A DNA stretch of 64,000 bases from Providencia rettgeri (GCF_023205015.1 NZ_CP096258.1:310001-374000), one strand, 5' to 3'; counted from the first letter of the stretch, positions 1 to 9,977 are shown. Numbers and translations are program-made. The notes: a model not told the origin generated them from the letters alone.

Positions 1-40
1 ACTAGTTTTTGATAATTTTAACAACAGACGAGGTACGTGA

Positions 41-1255
41 ATGTATCATCTCGATGTCTACGGTACACTGGTAGCAGCTACCTTAGTACTATTACTTGGG
101 CGTAAACTGGTCAAATCAGTTCCTTTCCTTGAAAAATATACAATCCCTGAACCTGTTGCGGGTGGGTTGTTAGTAGCTTTTAGTCTTTTATTGCTTAAAC
201 AATTATTTGACTGGAGCCTTTCTTTTGACTTATCACTGCAAGAACCTATGATGCTGGCATTTTTTGCCACAATTGGTCTTAATGCCAACCTTGCTAGTTT
301 GAAGGCTGGTGGTAAGGCATTGTTTATCTTCATTTTTGTGGTTGTTGGTTTATTGCTTGTCCAAAATACGGTAGGGATTGCTCTTGCTGAATTATTGGGA
401 TTAGACCCTCTCATGGGGCTATTAGCTGGTTCAGTTACCTTATCGGGTGGTCATGGAACTGGTGCGGCATGGGGGAAAATTTTCACTGAAAGCTATGGTT
501 TCCAAAGTGCAACAGAAGTTGCAATGGCGTGTGCTACATTTGGACTTGTTCTCGGTGGTTTAATCGGCGGGCCTGTTGCACGTTTTCTAACGCGTAATAT
601 TCCAACGCCAGGAACGGCTGATGATGATAAAGACGTTCCAACTGCATTTGAGAAACCACAATCTGGGCGCATGATCACTTCAATGGTTTTAATTGAAACT
701 ATTGCACTGATCGCTATTTGTCTATTGGTGGGAAGTTTTATTGCAGGCGAATTAGCCGATACTCCTTTCGCATTGCCTAAGTTTGTCTGCGTACTTTTTG
801 TTGGTGTCATTTTAAGTAACAGCTTATCACTGCTTGGTTTTTACCGAGTATTCGACCGCGCTGTTTCTGTCATGGGTAACGTGAGCCTCTCATTATTCTT
901 AGCAATGGCACTCATGAGCTTGAAGCTGTGGGAATTAGCATCACTTGCAATCCCAATGATTATCATTCTTGCTGTACAGGCTTGTGTGATGGCGGGATAT
1001 GCTATTTTTGTGACTTTCCGCGTGATGGGCAAAAACTATGACGCTGCAATCTTAGCTGCAGGTCATTGTGGGTTTGGTCTTGGTGCGACACCAACAGCGA
1101 TTGCGAATATGCAAGCTGTTACGGATAGATTAGGTCCATCTCACTTAGCATTCTTGGTTGTACCAATGGTTGGGGCATTCTTCATTGATATTGTTAATGC
1201 GATAGTGATTAAACTGTATCTGATGCTGCCATTATTCCCAACGATTGCTGGTTAA
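41..1255 (+). CDS. gltS: Sodium/glutamate symporter GltS
   Basis: Inner-membrane Na+-coupled glutamate importer of the GltS (ESS) family. The 404-residue protein is almost entirely hydrophobic, with about ten to twelve membrane segments. It shows the two family glycine-rich re-entrant motifs, SGGHGTGAAWG near residues 135-145 and GHCGFGLGATPTA near 341-353, which sit in the inverted repeats that form the substrate site. Length matches E. coli GltS (401). The start is preceded by GACGAGG at a normal distance. It sits head to tail with recG across a strong hairpin terminator, as in related enterobacteria. Its own promoter lies outside the window. Confidence 0.95.
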   Translation: MYHLDVYGTLVAATLVLLLGRKLVKSVPFLEKYTIPEPVAGGLLVAFSLLLLKQLFDWSLSFDLSLQEPMMLAFFATIGLNANLASLKAGGKALFIFIFVVVGLLLVQNTVGIALAELLGLDPLMGLLAGSVTLSGGHGTGAAWGKIFTESYGFQSATEVAMACATFGLVLGGLIGGPVARFLTRNIPTPGTADDDKDVPTAFEKPQSGRMITSMVLIETIALIAICLLVGSFIAGELADTPFALPKFVCVLFVGVILSNSLSLLGFYRVFDRAVSVMGNVSLSLFLAMALMSLKLWELASLAIPMIIILAVQACVMAGYAIFVTFRVMGKNYDAAILAAGHCGFGLGATPTAIANMQAVTDRLGPSHLAFLVVPMVGAFFIDIVNAIVIKLYLMLPLFPTIAG

Positions 1256-1288
1256 CTTTCATTTTATAATAAATCAAGTAAAGCAGGT

Positions 1289-1317
1289 ATTGCCGTGAAA
1301 ATATTCACGGCAATTTT
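1289..1317 (+). terminator. Intrinsic terminator after gltS
   Basis: A perfect 11-bp inverted repeat (ATTGCCGTGAA / TTCACGGCAAT) with a 4-nt loop is followed by a T-rich tract. It lies 33 bp after the gltS stop and before the convergent recG end. Confidence 0.8.
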
Positions 1318-1352
1318 CATTTTAGGGAACGAATAAAAAGAAGATATAAAAC

Positions 1353-3434
1353 TTAAGCGTGGCTGTACTGCTCTCGCTCAGGTAACCAACGCTCAATAAG
1401 TTGTTGTGCATTTTCGGGGTGATTTTGTTGAATATGGCGAGCAAGGCGTTGCACTTCTGGCAACATGTATTGGTCACGCAACAAATCTGCGACTTTAAAT
1501 TCTGCATTTCCTGTTTGTCTAGTGCCTAATAATTCCCCTGGCCCGCGAATTTCGAGATCTTTTTGTGCGATAACAAAGCCATCATTGCTGTCCCGCAACA
1601 CTTGTAGTCTTTGTTTAGCGGTATGGGTTAACGGTGTCTTGTACAATAAGACACAGTGAGACGCGATAGCTCCACGGCCGACCCGCCCTCTTAGTTGGTG
1701 TAACTGAGCCAAACCAAGGCGTTCAGGGTTATCAATAATCATTAAACTTGCATTTGGCACATCCACACCGACTTCAATAACCGTCGTAGCAACCAGCAGT
1801 TGAATTTCATTCTGTTTAAAAGCCGCCATAATACTTTGCTTTTCAGCGGGTTTCATTCGACCATGAACTAAACCGACTTTCAATTCAGGTAATGCCAGTG
1901 CGAGCTCTTCGCTGGTCACTTGAGCTGCTTGCGCTTCTAATAATTCAGAGTCTTCAATGAGTGTGCAGACCCAATAGGCTTGGCGGCCTTCTTCAATACA
2001 GGCTTGGCGAACACGCTCAATAATATCATTACGGCGAGTGTCCGGTATGGCGACAGTGGTGACGGGGGTTCGTCCTGGAGGTAGCTCGTCGATGACCGAG
2101 GTATCTAAGTCTGCATAGGCTGTCATCGCCAGCGTCCGTGGGATTGGCGTAGCGGTCATGATTAATTGATGAGGGTGGTACCCTTGCTGCTCACCTTTTT
2201 CACGCAGAGCGAGCCGCTGATGAACGCCAAAGCGATGTTGTTCATCAATGATAACAAGCCCCAGAGCTTTAAAGCTCACTTGCTCTTGGAAAATAGCGTG
2301 TGTTCCAACAACCATCGCGACCTCTCCACTTGCGATGGCATCTTGCTGAGTCTGACGTGCCTTACCCTTTTGTTTACCCGCAAGCCAACCTACTTTGACA
2401 CCTAAAGGTTCTAACCACTGTTTGAACGTATTGGCATGTTGCTCTGCAAGAATTTCCGTGGGAGCCATCAGCGCCACTTGTTTGCCATTCTCGATGGCAC
2501 AAACGGCGGCTAAGGCTGCAACGAGGGTTTTCCCTGATCCCACATCCCCTTGAATCAAACGCATCATAGGGGCGTTTTTAGCGAGGTCTGCTTCAACTTC
2601 ACTAACAACACGGTTTTGTGCGTCTGTTGGTGAAAACGGTAATTGTGCAAGTAACTGAGATTTTAATTGACCACTTGTCACTAATGGTTCCGCATATAGG
2701 CGTTCATTACCTGCGCGGATAGCTAACATGCTTAGATGGTGAGCGAGTAGTTCTTCGAGGACTAGCCGCTTTTGTGCCGGATGATGGCCTTTTTCTAGCT
2801 CGCTCAGTGCCACATTCGGTGGTGGATTGTGTAATAAGCGAATAGCATCTGGTAAGCTTATCATTCCACGGCTAAGCTCTTCAGGAAGTAATTCTTTTAT
2901 TTTCCCGCTATCCAGTAGCCCGAGCGCTTGTTCCATGACTTTGCGTAAAGTCGCTTGGCGAACACCTTCAGTGGTTGGATATACGGGTGTTAAATTCTCT
3001 TGCAAGCTGATATTGCTGGGGTCTTTAGACACTTTATATTCAGGGTGAATGATTTCCGGTCCTGTATTTCCTCTGCGAACTTCCCCATAGGCGGTAACCT
3101 GTCTTCCTTCTGCTAAGTTATTTTTCATTGCTGCTGAGAAATTGAAAAAACGTAAGGTGAGGTTGCCTGTTCCATCGGAAATTAAGCAAGTCATCATTCT
3201 TTTTCGGCCGAAGACGACTTTAGTTTGCAGGACTTCGCCCGTGATCGTTGCTGTCGTGCCGGGAAGAAGATCTTTTATTTGATATAAACGAGTATGGTCT
3301 TCATAGCGCAAAGGGAAATGAAGAAGAAGGTCTTGAACGGTGTTCAAACCGATTTTACGCATTTTTTCTGACTGACTTGCACCAACACCATGCAATGAGG
3401 TCAGTGAAATGGTATCAAGTAGCCCATTATTCAT
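1353..3434 (-). CDS. recG: ATP-dependent DNA helicase RecG
   Basis: Superfamily 2 helicase that regresses and branch-migrates stalled replication forks and Holliday junctions. The 693 residues match the E. coli length. An N-terminal wedge/OB region (about 1-200) precedes the helicase core. Visible motifs are Walker A GDVGSGKT at 296-303, the DEQH box at 397-400 followed by RFGV, TATPIPRT, and the motif VI region QLRGRVGRG near 586. It is the last gene of the minus-strand run gmk-rpoZ-spoT-trmH-recG, 15 bp after trmH, so probably co-transcribed. Confidence 0.97.
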   Translation of the reverse strand: MNNGLLDTISLTSLHGVGASQSEKMRKIGLNTVQDLLLHFPLRYEDHTRLYQIKDLLPGTTATITGEVLQTKVVFGRKRMMTCLISDGTGNLTLRFFNFSAAMKNNLAEGRQVTAYGEVRRGNTGPEIIHPEYKVSKDPSNISLQENLTPVYPTTEGVRQATLRKVMEQALGLLDSGKIKELLPEELSRGMISLPDAIRLLHNPPPNVALSELEKGHHPAQKRLVLEELLAHHLSMLAIRAGNERLYAEPLVTSGQLKSQLLAQLPFSPTDAQNRVVSEVEADLAKNAPMMRLIQGDVGSGKTLVAALAAVCAIENGKQVALMAPTEILAEQHANTFKQWLEPLGVKVGWLAGKQKGKARQTQQDAIASGEVAMVVGTHAIFQEQVSFKALGLVIIDEQHRFGVHQRLALREKGEQQGYHPHQLIMTATPIPRTLAMTAYADLDTSVIDELPPGRTPVTTVAIPDTRRNDIIERVRQACIEEGRQAYWVCTLIEDSELLEAQAAQVTSEELALALPELKVGLVHGRMKPAEKQSIMAAFKQNEIQLLVATTVIEVGVDVPNASLMIIDNPERLGLAQLHQLRGRVGRGAIASHCVLLYKTPLTHTAKQRLQVLRDSNDGFVIAQKDLEIRGPGELLGTRQTGNAEFKVADLLRDQYMLPEVQRLARHIQQNHPENAQQLIERWLPEREQYSHA

Positions 3435-3449
3435 GTTATTTCCTTCTAT

Positions 3450-4163
3450 TTAACCAAACTGCCGTCTTTTCATTTTTTCGGTTAATTGCATTTGTGCCCA
3501 CCACGTCTCATCAGCTTCAATTTGCCCTTGGTTATTAATCAATGGCCGAGGAAGCCCCTTACGTTTAGCGACTTCAGCCAGTACAGGGTAACCGCCTTCA
3601 AATAACCAAGCTTGTTGTTCATCTGGTGAGAGCAAGCAATGTTCACGATCGTACATTCCCGCTTGTTGCCGCTGCCTTTGGGCTTCATACAGAATTAATG
3701 CAGAAGCGACGGAAACATTCAAAGATTGCACCATACCCGCCATTGGAATGATAATGTGTTTATCCGCCAGTGCGAGGGCTTGTTGTGAAATCCCTGTTTT
3801 CTCTTGCCCCATCATAATACAAGTTGGCAAAGTATAATCAATTTCACGAAAATCAACGGCATGTTCCGACAAGTTAGTTGCCAAAACCTGCATGTTTTGT
3901 GATTTTATTTGGGAAATGGCTTCTTCGGTCGATGCGTGTGAAATAATTTTAACCCAACTATTACTCCCTGCAGCAGAAGAAACGGACAGTTTGACTTGTT
4001 GGTCAGGCCAAATAGCATGAATTTGATGGATCCCTACCGCATCCGCACTGCGTACAATGGCAGAAACATTGTGCGGTTTATGAATTTCTTCGAGGCAGAG
4101 AGTTAGGTCAGGCTGCCGCATCGCCATCATTTGGCAAATGCGGCGGTAGCGGCGTTCATTCAT
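3450..4163 (-). CDS. trmH: tRNA (guanosine(18)-2'-O)-methyltransferase TrmH
   Basis: SPOUT-class methyltransferase that methylates the 2'-OH of G18 in the tRNA D-loop using S-adenosylmethionine. The 237-residue protein carries the three SpoU motifs: NVSAIVRSADAVG (32-44), CIMMGQEKTGIS (115-126) and IPMAGMVQSLNVSVASALIL (139-158), the last forming the knotted cofactor site. The conserved Arg of motif 1 (R38) is present. It lies between spoT (22 bp upstream) and recG (15 bp downstream), the enterobacterial spoT-trmH-recG order. Confidence 0.96.
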   Translation of the reverse strand: MNERRYRRICQMMAMRQPDLTLCLEEIHKPHNVSAIVRSADAVGIHQIHAIWPDQQVKLSVSSAAGSNSWVKIISHASTEEAISQIKSQNMQVLATNLSEHAVDFREIDYTLPTCIMMGQEKTGISQQALALADKHIIIPMAGMVQSLNVSVASALILYEAQRQRQQAGMYDREHCLLSPDEQQAWLFEGGYPVLAEVAKRKGLPRPLINNQGQIEADETWWAQMQLTEKMKRRQFG

Positions 4164-4185
4164 AGTGATTAATCAAGTATGGTCG

Positions 4186-6303
4186 TTAATTACGGTTTCG
4201 GCTAACACGTAGAACGTCAGGCATAATACGGATTTTTCGCATCACATTTGCCAATTGAACACGGTTTTTAGTCGTAAGGCGAATAAAGGCACAATATACA
4301 CGGCCATCTTTTTCTTCTGTATTCATACTTTGAATACTTGAGTTAGCGTCATTAATAGCGGCGGTTAAATTCGCTAAAGCGCCTTGATGGTTAATCATAT
4401 CCACTTTAATTTCAGCGATAAAGTCGGTGTCGGTGTCATTGTCCCATTCAACTGCCATAAATTTATCAGGTTCTTTCTGATACCCACGGATATTTCGGCA
4501 AGACTCATGGTGGATAACCAGACCTTTGCCAGGACTAATATGTGCAACAATTGGGTCACCAGGAATAGGGCGACAACATTTTGCAAAGGTGATTAAAACA
4601 CCATCTGCACCCTTAATAGACAGTTTATTCCGGCTTTCAACTAACACTTGTTCTTCTGGTGCATTTTGTGGATTGTTTTGTAGATTACGTGCGACAACCA
4701 CACTCATTGCATTACCCAACCCAATTTCAGCAAGCAAATCATCGATAGAGTGCAGCTTCATGCGTGCTAATTCTGCATCAATATTGGTTTGAGGGATATC
4801 AGTGAGTTTATTTCCTGCCCCTAGGGCATGGTTGAGTAAACGGCGACCTAAGTTAATAGAATCTTCGCGTTTTAAATTCTTTAATAATTGGCGTATTTTG
4901 GCGCGAGCTTTTGAGCTAACGACAAAATTTAGCCAAGCTGCGTTCGGCCTAGCGCCCGGTGCAGTGATAATTTCAACAGTTTGGCCACTCGTCAGGGATT
5001 GCGAAAGTGGGTAAGGCTGACGGTCAACACGAGCCCCCACGCAAGCATGGCCAATATCCGTGTGTACCGCATATGCAAAATCAACAGGTGTTGCACCAGT
5101 AGGTAATTCAACAATACGGCCTTCTGGAGTGAAAACGTAGATTTCATCTGGAAATAGATCCGATTTAACGCTTTCAATAAATTCAAACGAGCTACCTGCA
5201 CTTTGTTGCAACTCAAGTAGGCTTTGCATCCAACGTTGAGCTCTAACTTGTGCCGTTGTACCTTGTTCACCTTGCTCTTTATAGGCCCAATGTGCAGCAA
5301 CCCCCATTTCAGCCATTTGGTCCATGTCTTCTGTGCGAATTTGCACTTCGACAGGCACACCATGCGGCCCAATAAGTGAGGTATGTAGCGACTGATAGCC
5401 ATTGGCTTTAGGGATGGCAATATAGTCTTTAATACGGCCCGGACGCGGCTTGTATAAACTATGCATCTGACCTAAAACACGGTAGCAAGTATCCACATCT
5501 TTCACTATTACTCTAAAAGCATAGATATCCATAATGGAATGGAAACGTTGCTCTTTTTGGTGCATTTTGCGATAGATGGAATAAAGATGTTTTTCTCTGC
5601 CACTGACGCGACAAGGAACACCCGCCTCAGTAAGCCTACCGTCAATTTCCGAGAGAATTTTTTGGATCATCTCTTTTCGGTTACCGCGAGCGGCTTTAAC
5701 CACTTCTTTGATAACGCGATAACGGTTGGGATACAACGCCTCAAAACCAAGCTCTTCAAGCTCTGTTTTGATGTGGTGTATACCTAGCCTATGGGCTAAC
5801 GGGCTATATATTTCAAGGGTTTCACGTGCAATGCGCCGACGCTTATCGGGCCTGAGTGACCCTAACGTGCGCATATTGTGAGTACGGTCTGCCAGTTTTA
5901 TCAAAATGACACGGATGTCTTTTACCATCGCCATGATCATTTTGCGGAAGTTTTCTGCTTGAGCTTCTTTTTTGTCGCGAAAGTTGAGCTTGTCTAGTTT
6001 GGAAACACCTTCAACGAGACCGGCGACGGTGGTACCAAACAATTCTTCTATGTCTTGAAATGTCGCTGGAGTATCTTCAATCACATCATGAAGTAGCGCA
6101 GCCATCAGTGTTTCATGGTCCAAACGCATTTCAGCAAGAATACAAGCAACAGCAACTGGGTGAGTAATATAAGGCTCACCACTCGAACGGGTCTGTCCTT
6201 CGTGGGCATCCCGTGCAACAACATAGGCTTTTCTTAGTAATTCAATTTGTTCTTTAGGAAGATACTTTTGAATGACTAAATTAAGGCTCTCAAACAGATA
6301 CAA
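4186..6303 (-). CDS. spoT: Bifunctional (p)ppGpp synthetase/hydrolase SpoT
   Basis: Controls the stringent-response alarmone by hydrolysing and weakly making (p)ppGpp. The 705 residues hold, in order, the metal-dependent HD hydrolase domain with HDVIEDT at 72-78, the RelA/SpoT nucleotidyltransferase region (about 200-330), a TGS domain (about 385-450), a helical and zinc-finger-like part containing FAKCCRPIPGD, and a C-terminal ACT domain. An intact HD pair separates it from RelA, whose hydrolase site is degenerate. The length is close to E. coli SpoT (702). It lies 19 bp after rpoZ. Confidence 0.97.
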   Translation of the reverse strand: MYLFESLNLVIQKYLPKEQIELLRKAYVVARDAHEGQTRSSGEPYITHPVAVACILAEMRLDHETLMAALLHDVIEDTPATFQDIEELFGTTVAGLVEGVSKLDKLNFRDKKEAQAENFRKMIMAMVKDIRVILIKLADRTHNMRTLGSLRPDKRRRIARETLEIYSPLAHRLGIHHIKTELEELGFEALYPNRYRVIKEVVKAARGNRKEMIQKILSEIDGRLTEAGVPCRVSGREKHLYSIYRKMHQKEQRFHSIMDIYAFRVIVKDVDTCYRVLGQMHSLYKPRPGRIKDYIAIPKANGYQSLHTSLIGPHGVPVEVQIRTEDMDQMAEMGVAAHWAYKEQGEQGTTAQVRAQRWMQSLLELQQSAGSSFEFIESVKSDLFPDEIYVFTPEGRIVELPTGATPVDFAYAVHTDIGHACVGARVDRQPYPLSQSLTSGQTVEIITAPGARPNAAWLNFVVSSKARAKIRQLLKNLKREDSINLGRRLLNHALGAGNKLTDIPQTNIDAELARMKLHSIDDLLAEIGLGNAMSVVVARNLQNNPQNAPEEQVLVESRNKLSIKGADGVLITFAKCCRPIPGDPIVAHISPGKGLVIHHESCRNIRGYQKEPDKFMAVEWDNDTDTDFIAEIKVDMINHQGALANLTAAINDANSSIQSMNTEEKDGRVYCAFIRLTTKNRVQLANVMRKIRIMPDVLRVSRNRN

Positions 6304-6322
6304 GGCAGACCCACCTTAGTGA

Positions 6323-6598
6323 TTAGCGACGACCTTCAGCGATTGCAGAAACTGCTTGCATTTCAGCTGCTTCTTGCTCTTGCTGCTCTTGGCGCTCACG
6401 CACATCTAAAATGTGACCGTTGATTAAACCTTCTTCTACTTCACGCAATGCGATAACAGTATATTTATCATTTTCTTCAGGAACTAAAGGGTCTTTTCCA
6501 CCCGTTTGTAACTGACGAGCTCTACGTGCCGCAACCAATACGAGGTCAAAACGGTTACCAATTTTTTCTACTGCGTCTTGAACAGTTACGCGTGCCAT
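6323..6598 (-). CDS. rpoZ: RNA polymerase omega subunit
   Basis: Small RNA polymerase subunit that helps fold and assemble beta-prime and forms part of the ppGpp site 1. The 91-residue protein begins MARVTVQDAVEKIGNRFDLV, the typical omega N-terminus, and ends in a Glu/Gln/Ala-rich tail; E. coli omega is also 91 residues. It lies between gmk and spoT, which links transcription, ppGpp metabolism and GTP supply in one gene cluster. Confidence 0.97.
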   Translation of the reverse strand: MARVTVQDAVEKIGNRFDLVLVAARRARQLQTGGKDPLVPEENDKYTVIALREVEEGLINGHILDVRERQEQQEQEAAEMQAVSAIAEGRR

Positions 6599-6654
6599 AA
6601 GTGTGCTACTCCAAAGAAATAAAAAAATGACCTGATATGATACTGAAACTATTC

Positions 6655-7278
6655 TCAGTCTGCTAGTAATTTGCTGATTAAAGCATCATGTCGCTGAATT
6701 TGACGCGCTAACTTTAAACGCTCAGTACGGATGATAGATTGTAAATCGCTTAGCGCGGTATTGAAATCATCATTAACAATAAGGTAATCATACTCGTTGA
6801 AATGTTCAATTTCACCTACCGCTTGTGACATACGCTTTTCTATAACTTCATCGCTGTCTTGCCCACGTCCACGTAGCCTACGATAAAGTTCATCTTTTGA
6901 TGGTGGGAGAATAAAAATACTGCGTGCTTCTGGCATTTTATCCCTAATTTGTTGGGCTCCCTGCCAATCGATATCAAGAAAAACATCTACACCACTATTT
7001 AATACATCTTCAATGATGGGTTTGGACGTCCCATAATAATTTCCAAAAACGCAGGCATGCTCTAAGAACTCGCCTTTGTCGACCATTTGTAAAAAATCAG
7101 TTTCAGATACAAAGAAATAGTGCTCGCCATGGACTTCCCCTGGACGTGCGGCTCGAGTTGTATGAGAAACGGAAACCTGTGTGTCATACAATGGTTGTGT
7201 TTTTAATAAAGCCTGAATCAGACTTGATTTCCCTGCACCACTAGGGGCAGAAACAATATATAACGTGCCTTGTATCAT
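6655..7278 (-). CDS. gmk: Guanylate kinase
   Basis: Phosphorylates GMP or dGMP to the diphosphate with ATP. The 207-residue protein shows the P-loop APSGAGKS at 11-18, the GMP-binding region SHTTRAARPGE, and the DIDWQGAQQIR segment of the family. Length equals E. coli Gmk (207). It heads the minus-strand cluster gmk-rpoZ-spoT-trmH-recG and is divergent from ligB. The ATG at 7276-7278 is the only sensible start, because residue 5 already begins the first beta strand. Confidence 0.96.
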   Translation of the reverse strand: MIQGTLYIVSAPSGAGKSSLIQALLKTQPLYDTQVSVSHTTRAARPGEVHGEHYFFVSETDFLQMVDKGEFLEHACVFGNYYGTSKPIIEDVLNSGVDVFLDIDWQGAQQIRDKMPEARSIFILPPSKDELYRRLRGRGQDSDEVIEKRMSQAVGEIEHFNEYDYLIVNDDFNTALSDLQSIIRTERLKLARQIQRHDALISKLLAD

Positions 7279-7595
7279 GATGATTTCTTGAATAGTCGAG
7301 GATTAAACATAAAAGATGGTGATAAACCCGACATAGTATACACGTACTTGCATCAACATGCAGCGATATCAATAAATCATGAATTTTAATTAAATGAATT
7401 TGATTCATCGCTAAATTGTGAACAGGTTCGAGAAATTAACTTATTACTCATGAAAACAACATTCGTTTTGCGACGCTTTTTGCAAATAATCTCTTTTGGA
7501 GATGAAGACAGAAAAAAGATATTTCATGCTTAGTGAATCGGAAAAATGCTTTGAAATATAGCATTACAATGGATTAGTAATAACAAGGAATAGTT
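7279..7595. other. Divergent intergenic region between gmk and ligB
   Basis: This 317-bp AT-rich stretch must hold the outward promoters for gmk and ligB. I see no open reading frame, hairpin terminator or recognisable operator. A weak ribosome-binding sequence (AACAAGGAATAGTT) precedes the ligB start. Confidence 0.5.
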
Positions 7596-9320
7596 ATGGT
7601 TTATATTTTTTATGGTTATTGGTTAGCGTCATCTTATAGGTTGGGTGGGTTAATTTTGGGCGTCATGGTGTGTATTAATTTTGCCCAAGCCGCGCAGCAA
7701 AGTGCTATTAATGAACAGTGTGAAGAACAAAATAGTCAAATAATTAAGCGGGAGAGTCACAGGTTAGGAAAACAATTACAGTTGTGGAACCAATCTTATC
7801 GTTTGGCTGGTAGCAGTCCTATTAGTGATGAAGCTTATGATCAGTTATTTAATTTATGGCGTTCTCTGCAACGCTGTCAGCAGCTTCCTGAAGAATTACC
7901 CGACGTGCAATTTCCCGAAAAATTACAGTTAATGAGGCATCCTATTCCTCATACAGGCTTGAAGAAACTCAATGAATTAGATGTTTATAGATGGATAGAA
8001 ACACGTAAAAACATCTGGTTGCAACCTAAAATCGACGGTGTTGCGGTAACGTTGGTTTACAAGAATGGCAAGCTTATTTCCATGATCAGCCGGGGAAATA
8101 GCGTTGAAGGAATCGAGTGGCGAGCAAAAGCAGATTTCATTCCTGCAATACCCAAACAAATTAAATATTCAGGTACGCTTGTGCTCCAAGGGGAGTTATT
8201 TTGGCGTATGAATAAGCACATTCAAGCTAAAAGGGGGGGAGTAAACGCACGCAATAAGGTTGCAGGGTGGTTAATGCGAAAAAGTCCCCCAACTGCTCTT
8301 GAAGAAAATATTGGTATTTTTATCTGGGCGTGGCCTGCGGGAGATGCAAACCCAAAAACACAATTAACATTACTTTCTGAGATAGGTTTCCCGCTTGCTG
8401 AGCAATATAGCCATAAAATTGAAAGTAAAACCCAAGCTAAGCAACTAAGGGAATTCTATTATCAAGGCCAATTACCATTTGCGACCGATGGCATAGTGCT
8501 TAAAAATTTTCCAGCGCCAGCGGCATCAGCTTGGCAATCAAAACAAAATAGCTGGGCGATTGCATGGAAATACCCATTGCGCAGTGTGCTATCAGAGGTA
8601 ACTAAGCTCAAATTTAATGTTGGCAGGACAGGAAGAGTTAGTGTCGTTGCTGAAATCATCCCCATCAATATTGACTCAAAAACTATTTCAAAGGTAAATG
8701 CTGGATCATTATCATCATGGTCAAAGCGGAATTTACTTGTTGGAGATAAAATACTTGTCTCTCTTTCAGGTCTCGGAAGTCCAAAAATTGAAGACATTGT
8801 TTGGCGGCGAGAGAAACGTGAATACCCAGATACATCAAGCTTAACGCAGTTTCATGCGCTCAGTTGCCTGACTTATACGGAATCTTGCTCGCAGCAATTT
8901 GTAGCGAGGTTAACATGGTTAGGCAAACAACTCAGTATTCGAGGGATAAATGAAGCGACGTGGCGCCAGTGGGCTGAGAGCCATAACCTTACTCAACTAA
9001 CAACTTGGTTGTCAGAGCAATGGCAAAACGATTTACCTAAAGGGAAAAAGCACCAACTGTTAGTAAAGCAACTGAAAATGGCAAAGGCTCAACCTATTTG
9101 GTTTTGGTTAAAAGGTTTGGCAATTCCACTGCCTAAGGTACAAGTAGGAAAAGTGACTGACATAGGTATGCTGTATGACCCCTCATGGGTTAATAGTATA
9201 AATTTGACAGAATTACAAAGGAAAAAACTGGCTAATTGGTTGGCAGAGCCGGAAATTCAATCTATTTTACGTATCTTGTCTGATATGAAAGCTATTCAGC
9301 CATCAATCGCAAACTATTAA
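7596..9320 (+). CDS. ligB: NAD+-dependent DNA ligase LigB
   Basis: Second, non-essential NAD+-dependent DNA ligase of enterobacteria (YicF family). The 574-residue protein has an Ia-like N-terminal part, the adenylation motif KIDG with catalytic Lys145, the SRGN segment near 165 and DGIVLK in the adenylation core, then an OB fold and a helix-hairpin-helix region. As in E. coli LigB there is no obvious four-cysteine zinc finger or BRCT domain. The N-terminus has a hydrophobic stretch at about 16-30 followed by AQA, resembling a secretion signal, which is odd for a DNA enzyme but is also a feature of the E. coli homologue. Divergent from gmk, as in E. coli. Confidence 0.93.
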   Translation: MVYIFYGYWLASSYRLGGLILGVMVCINFAQAAQQSAINEQCEEQNSQIIKRESHRLGKQLQLWNQSYRLAGSSPISDEAYDQLFNLWRSLQRCQQLPEELPDVQFPEKLQLMRHPIPHTGLKKLNELDVYRWIETRKNIWLQPKIDGVAVTLVYKNGKLISMISRGNSVEGIEWRAKADFIPAIPKQIKYSGTLVLQGELFWRMNKHIQAKRGGVNARNKVAGWLMRKSPPTALEENIGIFIWAWPAGDANPKTQLTLLSEIGFPLAEQYSHKIESKTQAKQLREFYYQGQLPFATDGIVLKNFPAPAASAWQSKQNSWAIAWKYPLRSVLSEVTKLKFNVGRTGRVSVVAEIIPINIDSKTISKVNAGSLSSWSKRNLLVGDKILVSLSGLGSPKIEDIVWRREKREYPDTSSLTQFHALSCLTYTESCSQQFVARLTWLGKQLSIRGINEATWRQWAESHNLTQLTTWLSEQWQNDLPKGKKHQLLVKQLKMAKAQPIWFWLKGLAIPLPKVQVGKVTDIGMLYDPSWVNSINLTELQRKKLANWLAEPEIQSILRILSDMKAIQPSIANY

Positions 9321-9347
9321 TGGCTGACGATCTTTTGCTGAACTAGG

Positions 9348-9977
9348 TTAATCTTGGTTTTCGTAATTGAAAATAGGTAGACCAAGACGATAACGAATGG
9401 CGATTAGCCTTGCGCTTAAACCAACAACGAGTGTGATAATTACCACGATGTCTTTAGGCAGAGGAGTTTGTAATAGGCCAATATAGATCCAAGCGGCAGC
9501 GAAAGAGACGCCAGCATAGACCTCTTTTTGGAAAACTAAAGGGATTGTATTACACAGCATGTCTCTTAACACACCGCCAAAAACGCCAGTAATTACGGCT
9601 GCAATAGCAGCGATGATTGGGCTATAGTGCATATCGAGGGCAATTTGGGCACCCAGTATAGAAAACACAATTAGCCCGATAGCATCTAATATGAGGAACA
9701 ATCGACGTAAATGTTTCATCATCGGAGCTATCCAAATTGTCACAATAGCAGCGCCTGCAACAGTCAGGATATACTCAGGGTGTTCCACCCAGCCTAAGGG
9801 GTAATGGCCAAGTAACATATCACGTACGGAACCACCGCCAATTGCTGTCGCAGACGCAATAATGATGACACCAAAGACATCCATTTTTCGCCTGCCAGCG
9901 GCAAGCGCACCCGTCATGGCTTCTGCGGTGATACCAATAATATAAAGTACACTTAATAACATGGTAGTTTTGTTCAA
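9348..9977 (-). CDS. yicG: TRIC-type inner-membrane protein YicG
   Basis: UPF0126/TRIC-family membrane protein of 209 residues with about seven membrane segments. It is built from two repeats, each with the family motif: GGGSVRDML at 47-55 and FGGVLRDML at 133-141. Related proteins form trimeric channels; a glycine-related transport role has been proposed for E. coli YicG, but the substrate here cannot be read from sequence. It faces ligB tail to tail, the same neighbour as in E. coli (ligB-yicG). Confidence 0.9.
   Translation of the reverse strand: MNKTTMLLSVLYIIGITAEAMTGALAAGRRKMDVFGVIIIASATAIGGGSVRDMLLGHYPLGWVEHPEYILTVAGAAIVTIWIAPMMKHLRRLFLILDAIGLIVFSILGAQIALDMHYSPIIAAIAAVITGVFGGVLRDMLCNTIPLVFQKEVYAGVSFAAAWIYIGLLQTPLPKDIVVIITLVVGLSARLIAIRYRLGLPIFNYENQD

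Noticed and set aside
1465..1659. Plus-strand frame inside recG
   Set aside because: It lies fully within the recG coding sequence on the other strand and has no independent support.
4992..5420. 142-residue minus-strand frame inside spoT
   Set aside because: It is a shifted frame of spoT with no domain or ribosome-binding site; spoT itself is intact.
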